From Phoronis australis (taxonomy: Eukaryota; Phoronida; Phoronidae), in the NCBI GenBank assembly GCA_002633005.1, contig NMRA01000062.1, forward strand, positions 479,981-543,980: a stretch of DNA of 64,000 nucleotides. Reading direction: 5' to 3'. Shown in pieces: positions 48,281-60,331 of this stretch. The stretch's first letter is position 1; every line of letters begins with the position of its first letter. The notes beneath the pieces are model-generated. The model had not been told where the DNA came from and ran no database searches. It saw only the letters and a program-made list of their open reading frames with translations. The position numbers and the translations under genes are program-made.

Positions 48281-48922
48281 TCATGCTGAGCTTGCGTTAG
48301 ACTGTGTTGACCGCCGGAAACGTGGACCACTAAAGAACGTGGCATCCACTCCATTGTCATGCGCAAATTTATTCAATCTGTCTATAGTCCACCTTCTCCT
48401 ATCAGGCAGCGGCATTCTATCCCTTTTTATGTTTTCCAACCCATTTCTGCTGTTACCATGTGCTTGTCCGTCCCAGTTGTTTAATGTCCTAACATGCAAC
48501 AGTCGCTTCCCAAACCTGCGCAGCATAGGATGGGAACGGTTAGACTGACCTCTGTCTTTAAACCACAAACTCAATTCCTTAAGAACATCTTCTGGGTAAC
48601 TGCGCTTAAGAGAGCGCCCCCAACGGTTTTTGCCTGAACCAACTCCGTGGGTGATCCCGTGTCTGTTTATCCACATAATCCGTTTCAATATGTCGTCGTC
48701 GCCTTTTCCGTAGTCATTGATTTGGCGACGCGGAACCAGGTGCCCTAGAATTTGTTTTTCATTGCCTTCCGAGTCTGCACTTTCTGAAAAGCTCTCACGA
48801 ACAACTTTCCACAAGTGCTCTCCAAGTTTCTGGTCTGTTACACCCTTGTCTTCTATTGCCAATGGTAACCCTTTCGCGAATGTCGTCAAAGCAACAAGAA
48901 GAGTAAGTAGTGACAGTTCCAT
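48281..48922 (-). CDS. secreted precursor with dibasic sites and an amidation site (neuropeptide-like)
   Basis: A 213-residue open frame in one coding exon. TCTCTCATATTTCAG directly precedes the ATG, so an intron in the 5' UTR is likely. Residues 1-18 (MELSLLTLLVALTTFAKG) form a signal peptide. Dibasic sites lie at 65-66, 80-81, 106-107, 135-136, 139-140, 166-167, 175-177 and 203-204. At 134-140 the order LRRFGKR gives a Phe-amide after convertase and amidase action, releasing a possible 30-residue peptide from Ser108 to Phe137 whose first half is amphipathic (YPEDVLKELSLWFKD). Few cysteines are present. Known: this layout is that of peptide-hormone precursors. I recognise no specific family; the RRF-amide end recalls RFamide-type peptides. 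Inferred: a neuropeptide or hormone precursor. Confidence 0.65.
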   Translation of the reverse strand: MELSLLTLLVALTTFAKGLPLAIEDKGVTDQKLGEHLWKVVRESFSESADSEGNEKQILGHLVPRRQINDYGKGDDDILKRIMWINRHGITHGVGSGKNRWGRSLKRSYPEDVLKELSLWFKDRGQSNRSHPMLRRFGKRLLHVRTLNNWDGQAHGNSRNGLENIKRDRMPLPDRRRWTIDRLNKFAHDNGVDATFFSGPRFRRSTQSNASSA

Positions 48923-51900
48923 CTGAAATATGAGAGAGCATGAATTAATATTAGTTTACAAAAATTCACGAAAACCACGAGTTAAATACCAAGTGTATTG
49001 AACTAGATCAATTCGACACGACTGAGCTCAATTTTAATTTGACAGGATTTAAAGAAAGATTCAATTTAACCTACTTCCCGCAATGGTAACTCTATCTAGA
49101 ATTGCAGCAGATGGTTTTGCGGAGGAAGTTCTCCTTGCGTGTTGCAGGACCGAGGCCAATCCAAAGTTGTCCCGCTTTTTCTCGCCGAGAATTTCCCTTT
49201 AAGAATATTTGTAAACCTTTGTTTGGCTTCAAGAAATTAATATTTGCCTTATCTTCAAAAATTTGAAACTTTGAATTCACATTTGGTAAGATAGTCAAAA
49301 CTAATACAAAACTTAGGTCAAAAACTTCAAACTTAGGATCTCTTTCTTGAAATAGATTTGAGACTGACTGAAATTTAAGATTTGTCTTCATTTCTTAGCT
49401 AAGTCAGTTTTCTTTGAACGGGTCCCTTTGCCCGGGTGCATGAAACAGTCCCAATTAGGGACTCAAAATGAACAACTGAATTATCTTTTATTGGAACGTC
49501 AACAATTTGAAGAAAATAGTCAGTGATCGCATAAGTGCGCGTTCAGTTTCTTTATCTTTCCCCGAAAGATTAAAAATGTGTTCACACTTTGTATTTGTAC
49601 AAAAGTTCTGGAGCAAACCTACAGGCGTATCGCCGTATTGTTGTTTAGCGGAAGTGTTTGCACTGCGCTACAAAACATTCACAAAGGGAGCTGATTAGAG
49701 AAAAAAGAGTTCTCATTTGGGATTATTGTACAAAAAGTAATTTACTTCCGAAGTTAATCTAAAACTTTCTATCTTTTCCCACGCATTGTAAAAACGAGAT
49801 GAAAATTAGCAAATGTAACCATCACACAATTGCCTTAAGTACTTTTATCCATTAATTTTATTAAAAACGTCAAACTTGTCTTTTAGATTTAACCATCAAT
49901 TTCAAAATAATTATCTTTGACAGCGTTTAAGTTCTACAAAAGAACTGCAACTTGGTCTCCAATGGGCGATCAACTGCGCATTAAATTCATTTCCCAAATG
50001 TACACTTTGCAACTCTTATCAATAGATAGTTTACGCAAATTGGAAACTGACGTAAGAAGGCCTGTCGACGTAATGACAAATTGATTGTTTTAATGTTTTA
50101 ATTAAAAGGCGATGAATTAAAAATTTGTACGTATTAAAATACGACACAACTTCTAGTGACCAGCAGTTTTGTGGGTACTCTCAGGATGTAGTTATAATGA
50201 ATTTTGTCTTATTTACAAGAATTACGAAATATTATTTTCTTTCATTAGACGACATCTGCCAAGCAGTTTGTGTCAACCTAATTTTAGGACGGAAACTACG
50301 CACCTTTGCCTAACTTTATACTTGTGAACAAACTGTCTATAAATACATACCTTACATAAAGCTCAATGCTTATCCATTCAGGTATCGTGTATAATTACGA
50401 GTGACCACTATACCGTAATTCATTTGTTTTTATAAACAGGGCACAGGTGGAATACGGTTGATCTAAGTAATTGATATCGACAATGTTACTCACTTATAGA
50501 GATGATGATATTTGATAACTTAATCATATGTCGGTGGACGGAATCGATTTTTTAGTTTTACTTTTGACAACCAATTACATTATCATCCGAATTCGACTGT
50601 TCTCTCGTGCGTAGTTTCAATGCATGAAGTGCGTGTAATTTAATTTCGATTCAGTCCAAAATAACTGAAGATTGTGGCACAAATTTGATCCCCGGTTAGC
50701 TCAAAAAATTTTTCCTTCGCTTTCTAATTTAGATAAAACAAGACAAGTTTGACACTGCGCCTGAAAAGTGTATATTTTGGGTGTTGAATATTCAAATGCA
50801 CATCCAGCAAATATGAGTGTTCACAACATTTCTGAAATGAAAATAACGATGTTGGTAGTATTCCGATTAATATACACGTTTTTATAAAGCTCCCAGTGAA
50901 ATAACTCGACCAGAATAGGAACCACTCAAAGTTCGTGTCTATTCTGCTGTCGGAGATGTCCTGCTGTGAACCCGCGGGTTGATTTCAGCTCTAAATTTTG
51001 CATAGTTCGGCCGTCAGAATCTAGGCGGCGTGCCAATTTAAAGAGTGTTATCAGCTTTAAGGCAAAAACGCCTTGTTGGGATTATTTTTGGATGACTTCG
51101 TGACGTAATTAGCAACAAAACAACATCATCCGTTGTATTATTGCAATTTTATTACAAGTGAGCAATTTTCTCCACTGACGACCAGACATACAAAGAAACT
51201 AGAGCCGTCGACGTTACCACTTAAACGCCTTCGAAATAATCTGTCACTTATCAAGTGGGTGTTGCTCCTCCAGAAAAAAAAGTTTAACTGTGCCCGCGAG
51301 GTCGCGTACAGTTTCGATTTCGCGCTGAGACTAATCTCAAAAAAGCACTTCTCTTGTCGACAGTGCCACTTTAACGCATGCCCAGTAAACTCTGCGCAGC
51401 CAATTTTCCCTGAGCGTGACGTTAGACCATGCCGGTAGTGAAGGAGACCCTCGATCAGATCAATTTTTTGTCAGCCACCAACCCCCGGCTCCAGAAGGTT
51501 AGGGCTGTCATTAGCAATCACAAATGCGGCTGTCCTTTGATAGTTGAACTTTGTGGGTTTCTAAGTTCTTGCTAGGTAACCATAGCAACAAGAAATCAAA
51601 CTAAACCCAACCCATTTATCTTTAACAACCATCCTTCCGAAGTACCATTGATCACGACACTCACTTTCCGAAGTCGTCACCTCGTGCACAAGTACACGCA
51701 GACCATGCCACCTGTCGGCCTTTTCACTAATGCTTTGAACACACCCAGGCTAGCACATGATATGTATACGCCTTTAACTTGATTTCAGTACAGAATACTA
51801 CATTCCTTATTATCATTTGACTAATTATTTTGTCACGCAATCACTGCAGAAAATAAATCTGCGTCACGCGCAACGGATTATTGGGCGTAGTGTCGCGGGA

Positions 51901-53483
51901 GGTGTCTCCCTACAGTCTCATCCTCTGATACATATAAAACGAACTTGATGGAATTTGGACATTGGGTATTTTTGCGGAAGGAACGTTTTCGAATTTTGAT
52001 CAATATAACCAATCCTTCGGTAAATAATGAATGTCATACTCGTTTCAATTTGAAACGATCAAGGAAAATTGAACTAAATGTGTACTAAATTCTAGCAGCG
52101 GTATTTTAATGCCGTCACGGCAATTGACATGGATGTATTATTGAAATTATTTAAATATTAAAATGATTAATCATGTTAGGAAGCATAGATCAAAATTCAA
52201 TTTAATTAAGCCGTATACACCCCTCCTTTCAAGTTTCACATAATCATAATAATTATTACATGAATTAATTCGGAATCACACATTTTCCGGTGTTGCCTTA
52301 CGCTTACCTGTTGTCATGTGGCGTCTCACGCGGTGATATTGTGTTCGTGTCTTGTGCCTCTGTGGTCAACAAGCTACTTCACGTGTGTGTGTGGACACAG
52401 GTATATATAGGTTGCCACATCTCAGCAGGTGGTGACATTCTTTAGGCCCCCAAGCAGCCTCACGTGGTTTTACCTGTAATCATCAAAGCGCACGACATCC
52501 GGGTTCTTATCGAAACGACGTCTTGTCTTGCTGCTCACTTTGTCGAGGTCACTAAACGTGGATGATTTAAGTATAAATTTCCTAATGCCTGGTCCAGTTA
52601 TAACTATCCCACGCTTGAGCACGAAGCAAGTGTAGAAATAATTAATTATTACACGTTTTTAATATGTTCGTTTCACATCATAAATTCGTAGCTGACACAA
52701 CAGTTTTCGTGGACGGAAGAAGAAGCTACATAGTACACGTTTCTTCTTTTCGTAAAATCGTGAAATCTTGGGTCATATTTTACCTCCAGGAAACAATCCG
52801 AAGCGTATCATCGCATAATTTAAACTTTTGGAAAAGAGGCATTTTAGATAGCACGAACATTTGATTCCTTGGTCTTGGGCCCTTTGCGATAGAATGGGAA
52901 TCCATCTTAAATCGTTTGGAGACAGGAAGTGTCAGTGGTCATAGTTCAGATTTGTACAGTTTTAATCTTATTCAGTAGTCACCAGCGTCACTGTCCACAG
53001 CGTTGAAGTCAATTACTGTATCTTGCACTTTGATTACGTCGTGAGCAAGAGTTAATTTGTCATACTTGGAGGGGATGTAATGACACCATTAGACTGAAAT
53101 CGACACCTGCACCAGGTTCGAGTTCAATAACTGTATCGCGTCGAGAAAAAATCTGAACTAAATCACGAGCTCTTGTTGAAAAAACACGGCGACATCTCGC
53201 GGAATCTTCCTTTTTTAGTGAGACCCCCACTAGCGTCATTGAACTCGATCCCGGTTCCGTGAAGGTAACGTCATGCCTCAAACTTATCCAGCTTCGAGGT
53301 GTGTTTTAACTGAGTCCTAATTACTGGAGTGATGCAAAACGAACCAAGTACAGACCCGTAGGAAAGCAAAAATTATTGAGGGGGGGGGGCACAAATCATT
53401 TCGACGTCGCCAAATAACTCCCCCATCGCCCCCGTCCTCCCGATGCCACCATATTTGTGCCGAATCTCCCACATGAGGAGGCA
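48923..53483. other. 4.5 kb upstream of the peptide precursor, nothing recognised
   Basis: Only frames of 60-101 codons without motifs. It should contain the 5' UTR exon and promoter of the precursor (minus strand). A TATATATAGG lies on the plus strand near 52400 but has no gene behind it. Confidence 0.4.
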
Positions 53484-53634
53484 CAGTGGTGGATTTAGAG
53501 CGCCAAGAGACCATGGACCCCCTAAAATTCTCCCAGATTGCATTTGGCAGTTCGGGGGTGCGAATTTTTGACTGGTAAACCATGAATAATGCTCTGCCCT
53601 GCCCCCCGAACGCAAAACCCTGGATCCGCCTCTG
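53484..53634. mobile_element. hAT-like MITE
   Basis: About 150 bp. Left end CAGTGGTGGATTTAG; right end, read inverse, CAGAGGCGGATCCAG, 11 of 15 identical. CAGxGGxGGATxxAG ends are typical of hAT-type non-autonomous elements. A clear 8-bp target duplication was not found. Confidence 0.5.
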
Positions 53635-55699
53635 GGACAATCCCGGGGATCCAGCCAATAAGAGTTGAGTAACCGTGACCCAACACGGAGAGAAAGAATG
53701 GGCCTAGGACCAGTACATTGACCTGTGTCGAGGAGCTGCCTCAAGTATAGCTGTAGCTGAGATCTAACAGTGTGAAAATACAAAATTCCCGATGAACTAA
53801 CGCTAGTTGCTGGTCAGCTCAACTATGATTCACTTGAGACAGGCAGCTTAGCTCGTACCTGCCGTCTGCGCTCGTTCTAAGGTCAAGATTGGTTTTGTTG
53901 TGATCCAGTTTCGGCCATTCTTTGAAAGAGATTTTTTGTTTTGAAAAGGTGAGGCCCCGAAGTCCCTGGTGTAGTGCCTTTGGGGCTGTTTCAAAATCCC
54001 TAGTTGAAACACTACCGGTAGTTCAGTTTCTGGTGGCTGGGGAAAAGTATAGTGTGTCCCAGAAATGTTCACCATTCCTGAACGCCTAAAGTTCAAATTG
54101 AGTTCTTGTGGTTATCACGGAGAGTCTGCGCGACCTACTGCATGGTTACATCTTATTTTTAACGTGGATACGTCAGTCATGACGTGCATGCGAATCAGGG
54201 AAAGCAATCAATTCAGTTTTGAAGAACAAAAATTCATTACTCAGTACTACTGGAAACTAAAAACACCAATGAACTGCGAAGACAACCTTTCCAAGAAATG
54301 AGTTTAATTTTATTTCTTTAAGGATTTTTAAAAGTTTTTTCCATCTACGGTTTGTGTGTACGAATTTCATCAATGTCTTTGAGAGATATTTTAGATGTGC
54401 AAATATCGTCTAAATGTACTTTGCTACTTGGGGCTCGGATTCTAGAGTTTTTCCAACTTCATGCAGCAATTAAATTCATTGAATTATCACCCTTTTCTTA
54501 CAAGATTAGCTTCTAATAGTAAAAAATCATTTATGAATCTATCGATATTCGTAGATACATAAAGAAACAAATCAGAAACCAACGAATTTGTTTATCAAAC
54601 AGGAATGTTATACGGAATTTCCGCATGCATGCTCGCACTAGCGTGTCCTCTTATGCGTATGGTATAATCACTTTACCAAAGCTTGTAGAGAGAATGATTA
54701 GACGAGACTTCTCTCGCCGTCCTGGACACAGCGTAATTCCTTCAATAAACGATAATTTCAAAACTAGAATGTCATGGTATGAATCAATGTTGAGCTACTT
54801 TTGTTAATAAATATTTTTTCTTACATGAACTGGAATGTTTCACGACACGACTGGTTAATAACACCCAGTACGTAATTTTTGATATTACATGGGTGAATCA
54901 CAAAGTAGTGTAAAACACCGTACAATACCATGAAAGTGACAAGGTTATGATTGGTAAATCCGGCATTCTCCAATTTAACATCCAAAGTAGCAGCATCATG
55001 TACGTAATTCCGGTCGGAAGGACATAACGGCAAACATCGTCAACGGACCAAGCCAGCCTGCAAGCCGTGCTAGGCACCACTATGTGTTGAGCTCTGACAA
55101 ACCCCGAAATTGCACAAAGCCCGGTTAGTTCTGCCCGTCTCCTCGCCGTGAAGCTTGTATCAGCATGTAAAGCTAACGACCGGCGGGGATGCAAGTAAAA
55201 TCTCCGAGTCAACTGACACTCACCTTGCCTCGGCAAGCGTCGGGATTTTGCCGAAATTTCAGAGAGGTTTTGCCCATGTCATAAACCTGAGACTCGTGTA
55301 AGATTCTCTTAATTTTAATTCTTTCAAGTATCTGCGAACGAACTATCGAAGTTATTTCCCTTGACGTCAGGTGTTGGTTAATCCCTTAAGGGAATCCCCG
55401 ACGTTCATGACATTATCACCTTCGTTCGATGACCGTTTCAACATGGAAACATTCAAGAAGGATTGTGAATTATCGCAGCTAAATTTTGGATTGAAACCCT
55501 ACCAGATTCATCTCAGTCTACATTTACAACAGTTTTTGCAACACTGACATTAGAAACGGGCTACCGCCTACGACAGGAATCGCAAGACACCATGTTTACA
55601 AAAGCGCTATCTACCGAGCAAAATGACGGAAATGAACTATTTTCGCGCAGACTAATATGCTCAATAGTAGTAACACACTTTATTCACGTTAAGGCAAAA
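53635..55699. other. intergenic, nothing supported
   Basis: Frames at 53848-55236 overlap on both strands and have no known domain. The 54898-55236 minus-strand frame is in a GC-richer patch but matches nothing I know. Confidence 0.4.
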
Positions 55700-55912
55700 A
55701 ATACAATTAATAAAGATTTACACTTATGGAGGACCACGGAGCCACCAGAGAATAAAAAATACAGTGTTGCAGATAATCAGAATTACAAAATTAGGCGATA
55801 ATGTAATTTTAACTACTTGTAAAAAGACTGAGGAGAGATTATCGAAAATAGTTACACACAAAGCAGTTGATATAGTGCACTCAAGTTCATAACTCTCAAA
55901 ACAAACGTTTTT
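55700..55912 (-). pseudogene. second copy of the channel-like relic exon
   Basis: Minus strand. FESYELECTISTALCVTIFD aligns with the YDLECTI start of the relic at 21612-21901. A hydrophobic stretch with NFVILIICNTVFFILWWL follows. The flanking sequence ending in TTTTTACCCATT also matches. The frame is interrupted relative to the other copy. Two decayed copies of one exon 34 kb apart, both on the minus strand. Confidence 0.4.
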
Positions 55913-56209
55913 AAAATAGTTCATAACAGAAGATAACGAATGGGTAAAAATTTTTTTTTAAGAATGACTTTCAGGAAGGTTATGAATGATATGAGGTAGG
56001 GCAATGCAAACTTAATCTTCAGCAAATGATTTAGTACAACGAGGAGTTTGAAGAAGATGTCGTTGCCTAGTTTGTTGTGCATGAACAGACCCACGGATTA
56101 TTAAATTGAACGTGTTAAAATGAAGGTAAGTAATTATGAATATATTTGTGGAAACATTTGATAATAGCAACAACATACAAGTCATTTATTTTGAGTATCT
56201 GCGTATTCT

Positions 56210-56510
56210 TCAATAAAAGATCTGTATGTGTATTAAAATAACTAGAGGTAATAGTGCGAATAACCTTTTTCTGCAACTTGAATATTCACCACAGAATCTG
56301 CTTACCTTTCTCAACACATTGTTTATGTGTGGAGTCCATAACAGGTTTTCGTTGATGGTAACACCAACTAAATTGAATGAACTAACTCTTTCAATTTCCA
56401 AGTTATTAAACTTTGAATAAAAATCATCAATACATTTTGGGGATTTATGAAAAACAATGTGTTTTTTATTTAACCATATGAGTAAGATAATACACGCTAG
56501 TGTTGCCTTA
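56210..56510 (-). mobile_element. CR1/Jockey-like RT thumb fragment
   Basis: Minus strand. It reads LNKKHIVFHKSPK, then SSFNLVGVTINENLLWTPHI and NNVLRKVSRFCGEYS. The F-x-x-L-G-V-x-I-D-E-N-L-x-W-x-x-H-I motif is diagnostic of the RT thumb in CR1/Jockey elements. Only this fragment survives. Confidence 0.6.
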
Positions 56511-58145
56511 CGTAGAATTATGGCCGACTTGTTGTTTTCTAGTGATAACGAGGGTGCTCCCTCACGCGGAGCACGTGACCTCACGGCACTTTCACTCATG
56601 TCACGGAATCTGGTCCCTGGGACTGGGTTTTGATTCATCATTTTCAGTGCCTGCATGCAGCTATGTGGGTGTCGAGGGTCCAGAAATTTCTATCGCGCCC
56701 TTGGTGTCAGGTAATAGCAGGAGTTATGAGGCGCAGCCGGCCTGATATCAGTTCCAACCAATCACGGTAACTGTCCCCGGAATAGCGATTTAAGTTGCAA
56801 CTATTTTGTTAGGTAATGAGGTGTTGAGTCACCAACAATCATAAATTTAAATGACACATGGTTGTAATTACGATCAGATACGTTGAAGATTAAAATCAAA
56901 AGGTTGATAAATAGACGAGTGCTGACGTCAGTAATGGATGTTTATTTCATCATGTTGCATATACATGTAAACCAGTGTTGAAGTGAAATTGACACTTTCA
57001 AAAATACGTTTTTCGGTGTGTATTATGTACTTACTCGTTGTCCACTGACGTCATTTTCATATAAAACAAGTTAGAGGAGCGCTTTTCATTCGATTTTTAA
57101 CCTCTCTCGATGCCAGTTTGGGATAATTTGCTCAAAAGTGTCGTCTTCTTATATTGATCATATAGGAGACACATTATTAGTTTAAAGATAAATCTTTGTG
57201 CTCAAACGTGCAAATTCGTGGTTTGTTTACACAGGCCCGTTTCGAAGAATTGGTAGCCCGATAGTGTCACGTGGGAGATAGAACCTCTTAATTAGCATTA
57301 TGATTACGGATTTTGGGAATGCAGATAAGCACGATTACAGAACTATGGGCACAAAATGCCAACTCCTGTGCAGCAAACGGGACCCATCCTCTCATTGACT
57401 TTTTACTCTTGTGACGTGGTGTGATCCAGTTCGACGGGGTTTGACTAGCTACTCGGGGGATAAAACTGAACTGAGTTGAGCTGTCTCAAACATGCAATAT
57501 GAAGTCAAACTTTAAATTTATTATTTTCGTATTGCACGAATCTCTCCGTCTTCATTACTAAAATTATCAATATTTCAGCGTATCATTTGTCGTGTCAAAT
57601 ATGCATGCAAATTGTTTCAGACTTGACACTGGCAGGTTTTCCTTTGAAGGAGTAAAAGCAGCGGACGACGCCGGGAATCTGCCAAATTTTGAGTTAGTTA
57701 ATTGCGTGAATTGACAGCCCACTTGACAGGTGTGTTAGCAGCGCCACCTGTTCTTTACATTGGCTTTGCTGGCTACCGCCTGACGGCACTCAGGCAGGGA
57801 AACAGCGAGTCCAGGGCATTACTCTTTCGTTCTCTTATATTGGAAACGCAAGTGATATGGCTTGTTTGCTCTACCGAATTAAATGTGAAGATGGTGGACC
57901 AAGCCATTGAGTCGTGTGTTGCTTTACAAAATAAAAACTCAATTCCGCCAGATTTTAATCTTTTTATTCAAAGAATTTTGCCATATACAAAGAGGAAGAT
58001 TCCAAAAACAGACAACAAGCCGAAAACAACGCCGACATGGTGTGCAATGTAAGACGGCATTGGCCAAGAATTGCCTCCAGTTCATTCTTACTTGGAACAA
58101 TTTCATTAGCAACTGTTAAAAGGCTTTAGACAGATATTGAAAACA
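56511..58145. other. intergenic, nothing supported except a MITE end
   Basis: Contains the family A fragment at 57766-57810. The 116-codon plus-strand frame at 57702-58052 begins inside that fragment and has no recognised domain. Confidence 0.4.
57766..57810 (+). mobile_element. MITE family A, right-end fragment
   Basis: GCTGGCTACCGCCTGACGG followed by CAGGCAGGGAAACAGCGAG matches the right terminal region of family A. No other part is present. Confidence 0.5.
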
Positions 58146-58252
58146 ACTATCCCATCCAATTCTTAGAAGAAATAAAGTTAAGTAACTCTCGACTGCCCTC
58201 AAAAGTGTAGAGCAAACTCTGAAAACTCGTTACAAAGTCTGTCAACATTTCT
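58146..58252. repeat. dispersed repeat, second copy
   Basis: Partner of 2606-2712, about 80 percent alike by eye, in the same orientation. Nothing coding is evident. Confidence 0.6.
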
Positions 58253-58958
58253 TTTCGGAAATAGCATCTGAACTGCACGTGCTTATTCGATGATGTCCTC
58301 CGGTCAGTACGCCACCCACAGGTTTACAGTACTGAATAACAAACTTGTACATTTTAGCCAGTTTTACGAAACTACGGAAGTTACATATTTTTCTAAAAAA
58401 TTAAACGTTTGTAGAATTTAATTTTAGGATTTTCGTCAGCTTCAGTTGACCATTGATCGAATCTCGTAACCGTGTCATTTTTAGCGAACTCTGATGTAGA
58501 AAACATTTCGCTGAAGGCAAAATAAGGATATCAGTAATTTGACCAAACTCCTTTACATTCTATACGAAACCACTAAGGCATGTCATTGACATTTCCCTTA
58601 GTCTTCGGTTAGCACTGCGAGTCCGCAGCAGATGGTCCACCAAGCGTCAAACCGTCGCTGCTAGCAACGAACAGTGACGTAGCGCAACAAGAGAGAATCC
58701 CTTATTTAATGAATTTAGACCCAGCCCTGGCGTAGCTTTGGTAGTGACGCTGTGGAAGTGTAAATTTTTCATTTGAAAACTTCGCCGTTGTAGTTGAATG
58801 AATTTTATTAAATTTAGTGAGACGTTCATAACCACCCAATTTAATCAATTTTTGGTTCTGCCTGAATTCCTGCATCAATAAAATGTTTCATTGTCTAAAA
58901 ATACCGAAATGTCACAACCATACACAAAATCATGTAATTCACAATTTACATTCCGGTC

Positions 58959-59250
58959 GCAGGTATCATTTAATTTTCCTCGGGAAATTTTCTCAACAGG
59001 TAGCGCTTTTCGCAAACAAACTTGCATGACTGATGATGGAAGTGTAAATGTAGTCTGTTGTACAGACAAATGGGTGCTTAAACTTCATGTTCAAGAAATG
59101 TGAATCCCAGAAAATTGTGGTTGTGCCTTTTCTACTGTAGCTGACTTTTGTTTACGTTGCTATCCTGTATTCATACAGAATAAATAACGCAGCAGTAAAT
59201 CGGCCACTGACGATGTGTTTATTTTACAACACGTATGTGCTTCAAGCACT
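58959..59250 (-). mobile_element. MITE family A, inverted truncated copy
   Basis: Reverse orientation relative to the others. It runs from GCAGGTATCATTTAATTTTC through CAACAGGTAGCGCTTT and GTTGTACAGACAAATGGG to TGTGCTTCAAGCAC. Both terminal repeats are lost. Confidence 0.65.
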
Positions 59251-59382
59251 CGTAGTCCAGTCATTCTACGGATAACCCGGAAAAAATTGCAACAGAAGGT
59301 TTTATTGCATAAATCATATCCTTTCACACCCCTTAGTGGGAAAAAAGTCTACCGGAATCGGAGTGGCGGAAGTTGGTTTTTT

Positions 59383-60140
59383 AAGATGGCGGACAAAATG
59401 GCCGCCAGATTTTTTGATGCTCACTATAACTTAAGAGTGGATTGTGATAGATTAAAAATTAAAGAACAGGTTAGCCTATGTTTTGTGGGTCAACAAATCC
59501 ATTGGAGATGGTTTTTCATGGCTGCGGAGACATCGTCCGCCATTTTCCAAGATGGCCGCCAAATCTACTTGAGTCGAACAACTTCGCACGAACAGATTAG
59601 CGTGTCGTCTTGCTTCAAACGTCGCATCATAGGTTTCTGGGTCAACTAATCCATTGAGACTCATTGATTTTGGCACTAATGATTACTTCCACCATTTCCA
59701 AGATGGCGGAAAAAATGGCCGCCAGATTTGTAGATGATCATTATAACTCGAGAGTGGAATGTGATAGAGTAAAAAGGTTTACCTATCATTTGTTGGTCAA
59801 CAAATCCATTGAAAATGTTTTGAATGGCTGGGGTGATACCATCAGCCATTTTCCAAGATGGCCTCCAAAAACAACTTCGCACTAACAGATTAGTGCGTCT
59901 TGCTTCAAACATTATATCATAGGTTTTCTGGGTCGACTAATCCATTTAGACTCAATGCGTTAGGCTCTAATGATTACTTCCACAATTTTCTAAGATGGCC
60001 ACTAAATAGTTGCTTCGTGTAAGAACGTCAGATTCCAGAGACACGTCATATCCTGAGTTTTTTTTAGGTCAGCACGTCCATTACAATAATTTTTGTCTGG
60101 TTCTTGATGATTACGACTACCCTTTTCAAGATGGTTTAAC
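59383..60140. repeat. divergent tandem repeat, ~300-bp unit, ~2.5 copies
   Basis: AAGATGGCGG then AAAATGGCCGCCAGATTT at 59383 recurs at 59700. TGATTACTTCCACCATTTCC near 59680 recurs near 59970 and, altered, near 60105. The phrase GGGTCAACTAATCCATTGAG is also repeated. Open frames here are repeat sequence. Confidence 0.7.
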
Positions 60141-60331
60141 GATTAACTTATTTGGTTTAAAAACATCAGGTTTGCCTGGACTGGAGGATAATTCTTCTCC
60201 TGAAAAATGTGCTGTATTGAAAATAACTCTCTGCAGTTAATTCAGTGATCTACTATCCACACTGTCTGTGTCACTTCCAGTTAGTTGTAAATGCTAGTGA
60301 ATCTATACACAATCAACCACTATTTACACAA

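Noticed and set aside
53317-53783. Two overlapping minus-strand frames of 113 and 136 codons
   Set aside because: They read through the hAT-like MITE and flanking poly-G; no conserved domain.
59215-59912. Open frames of 66-144 codons on both strands
   Set aside because: They lie in the ~300-bp tandem repeat and an inverted MITE end; the frames are not kept between repeat units.
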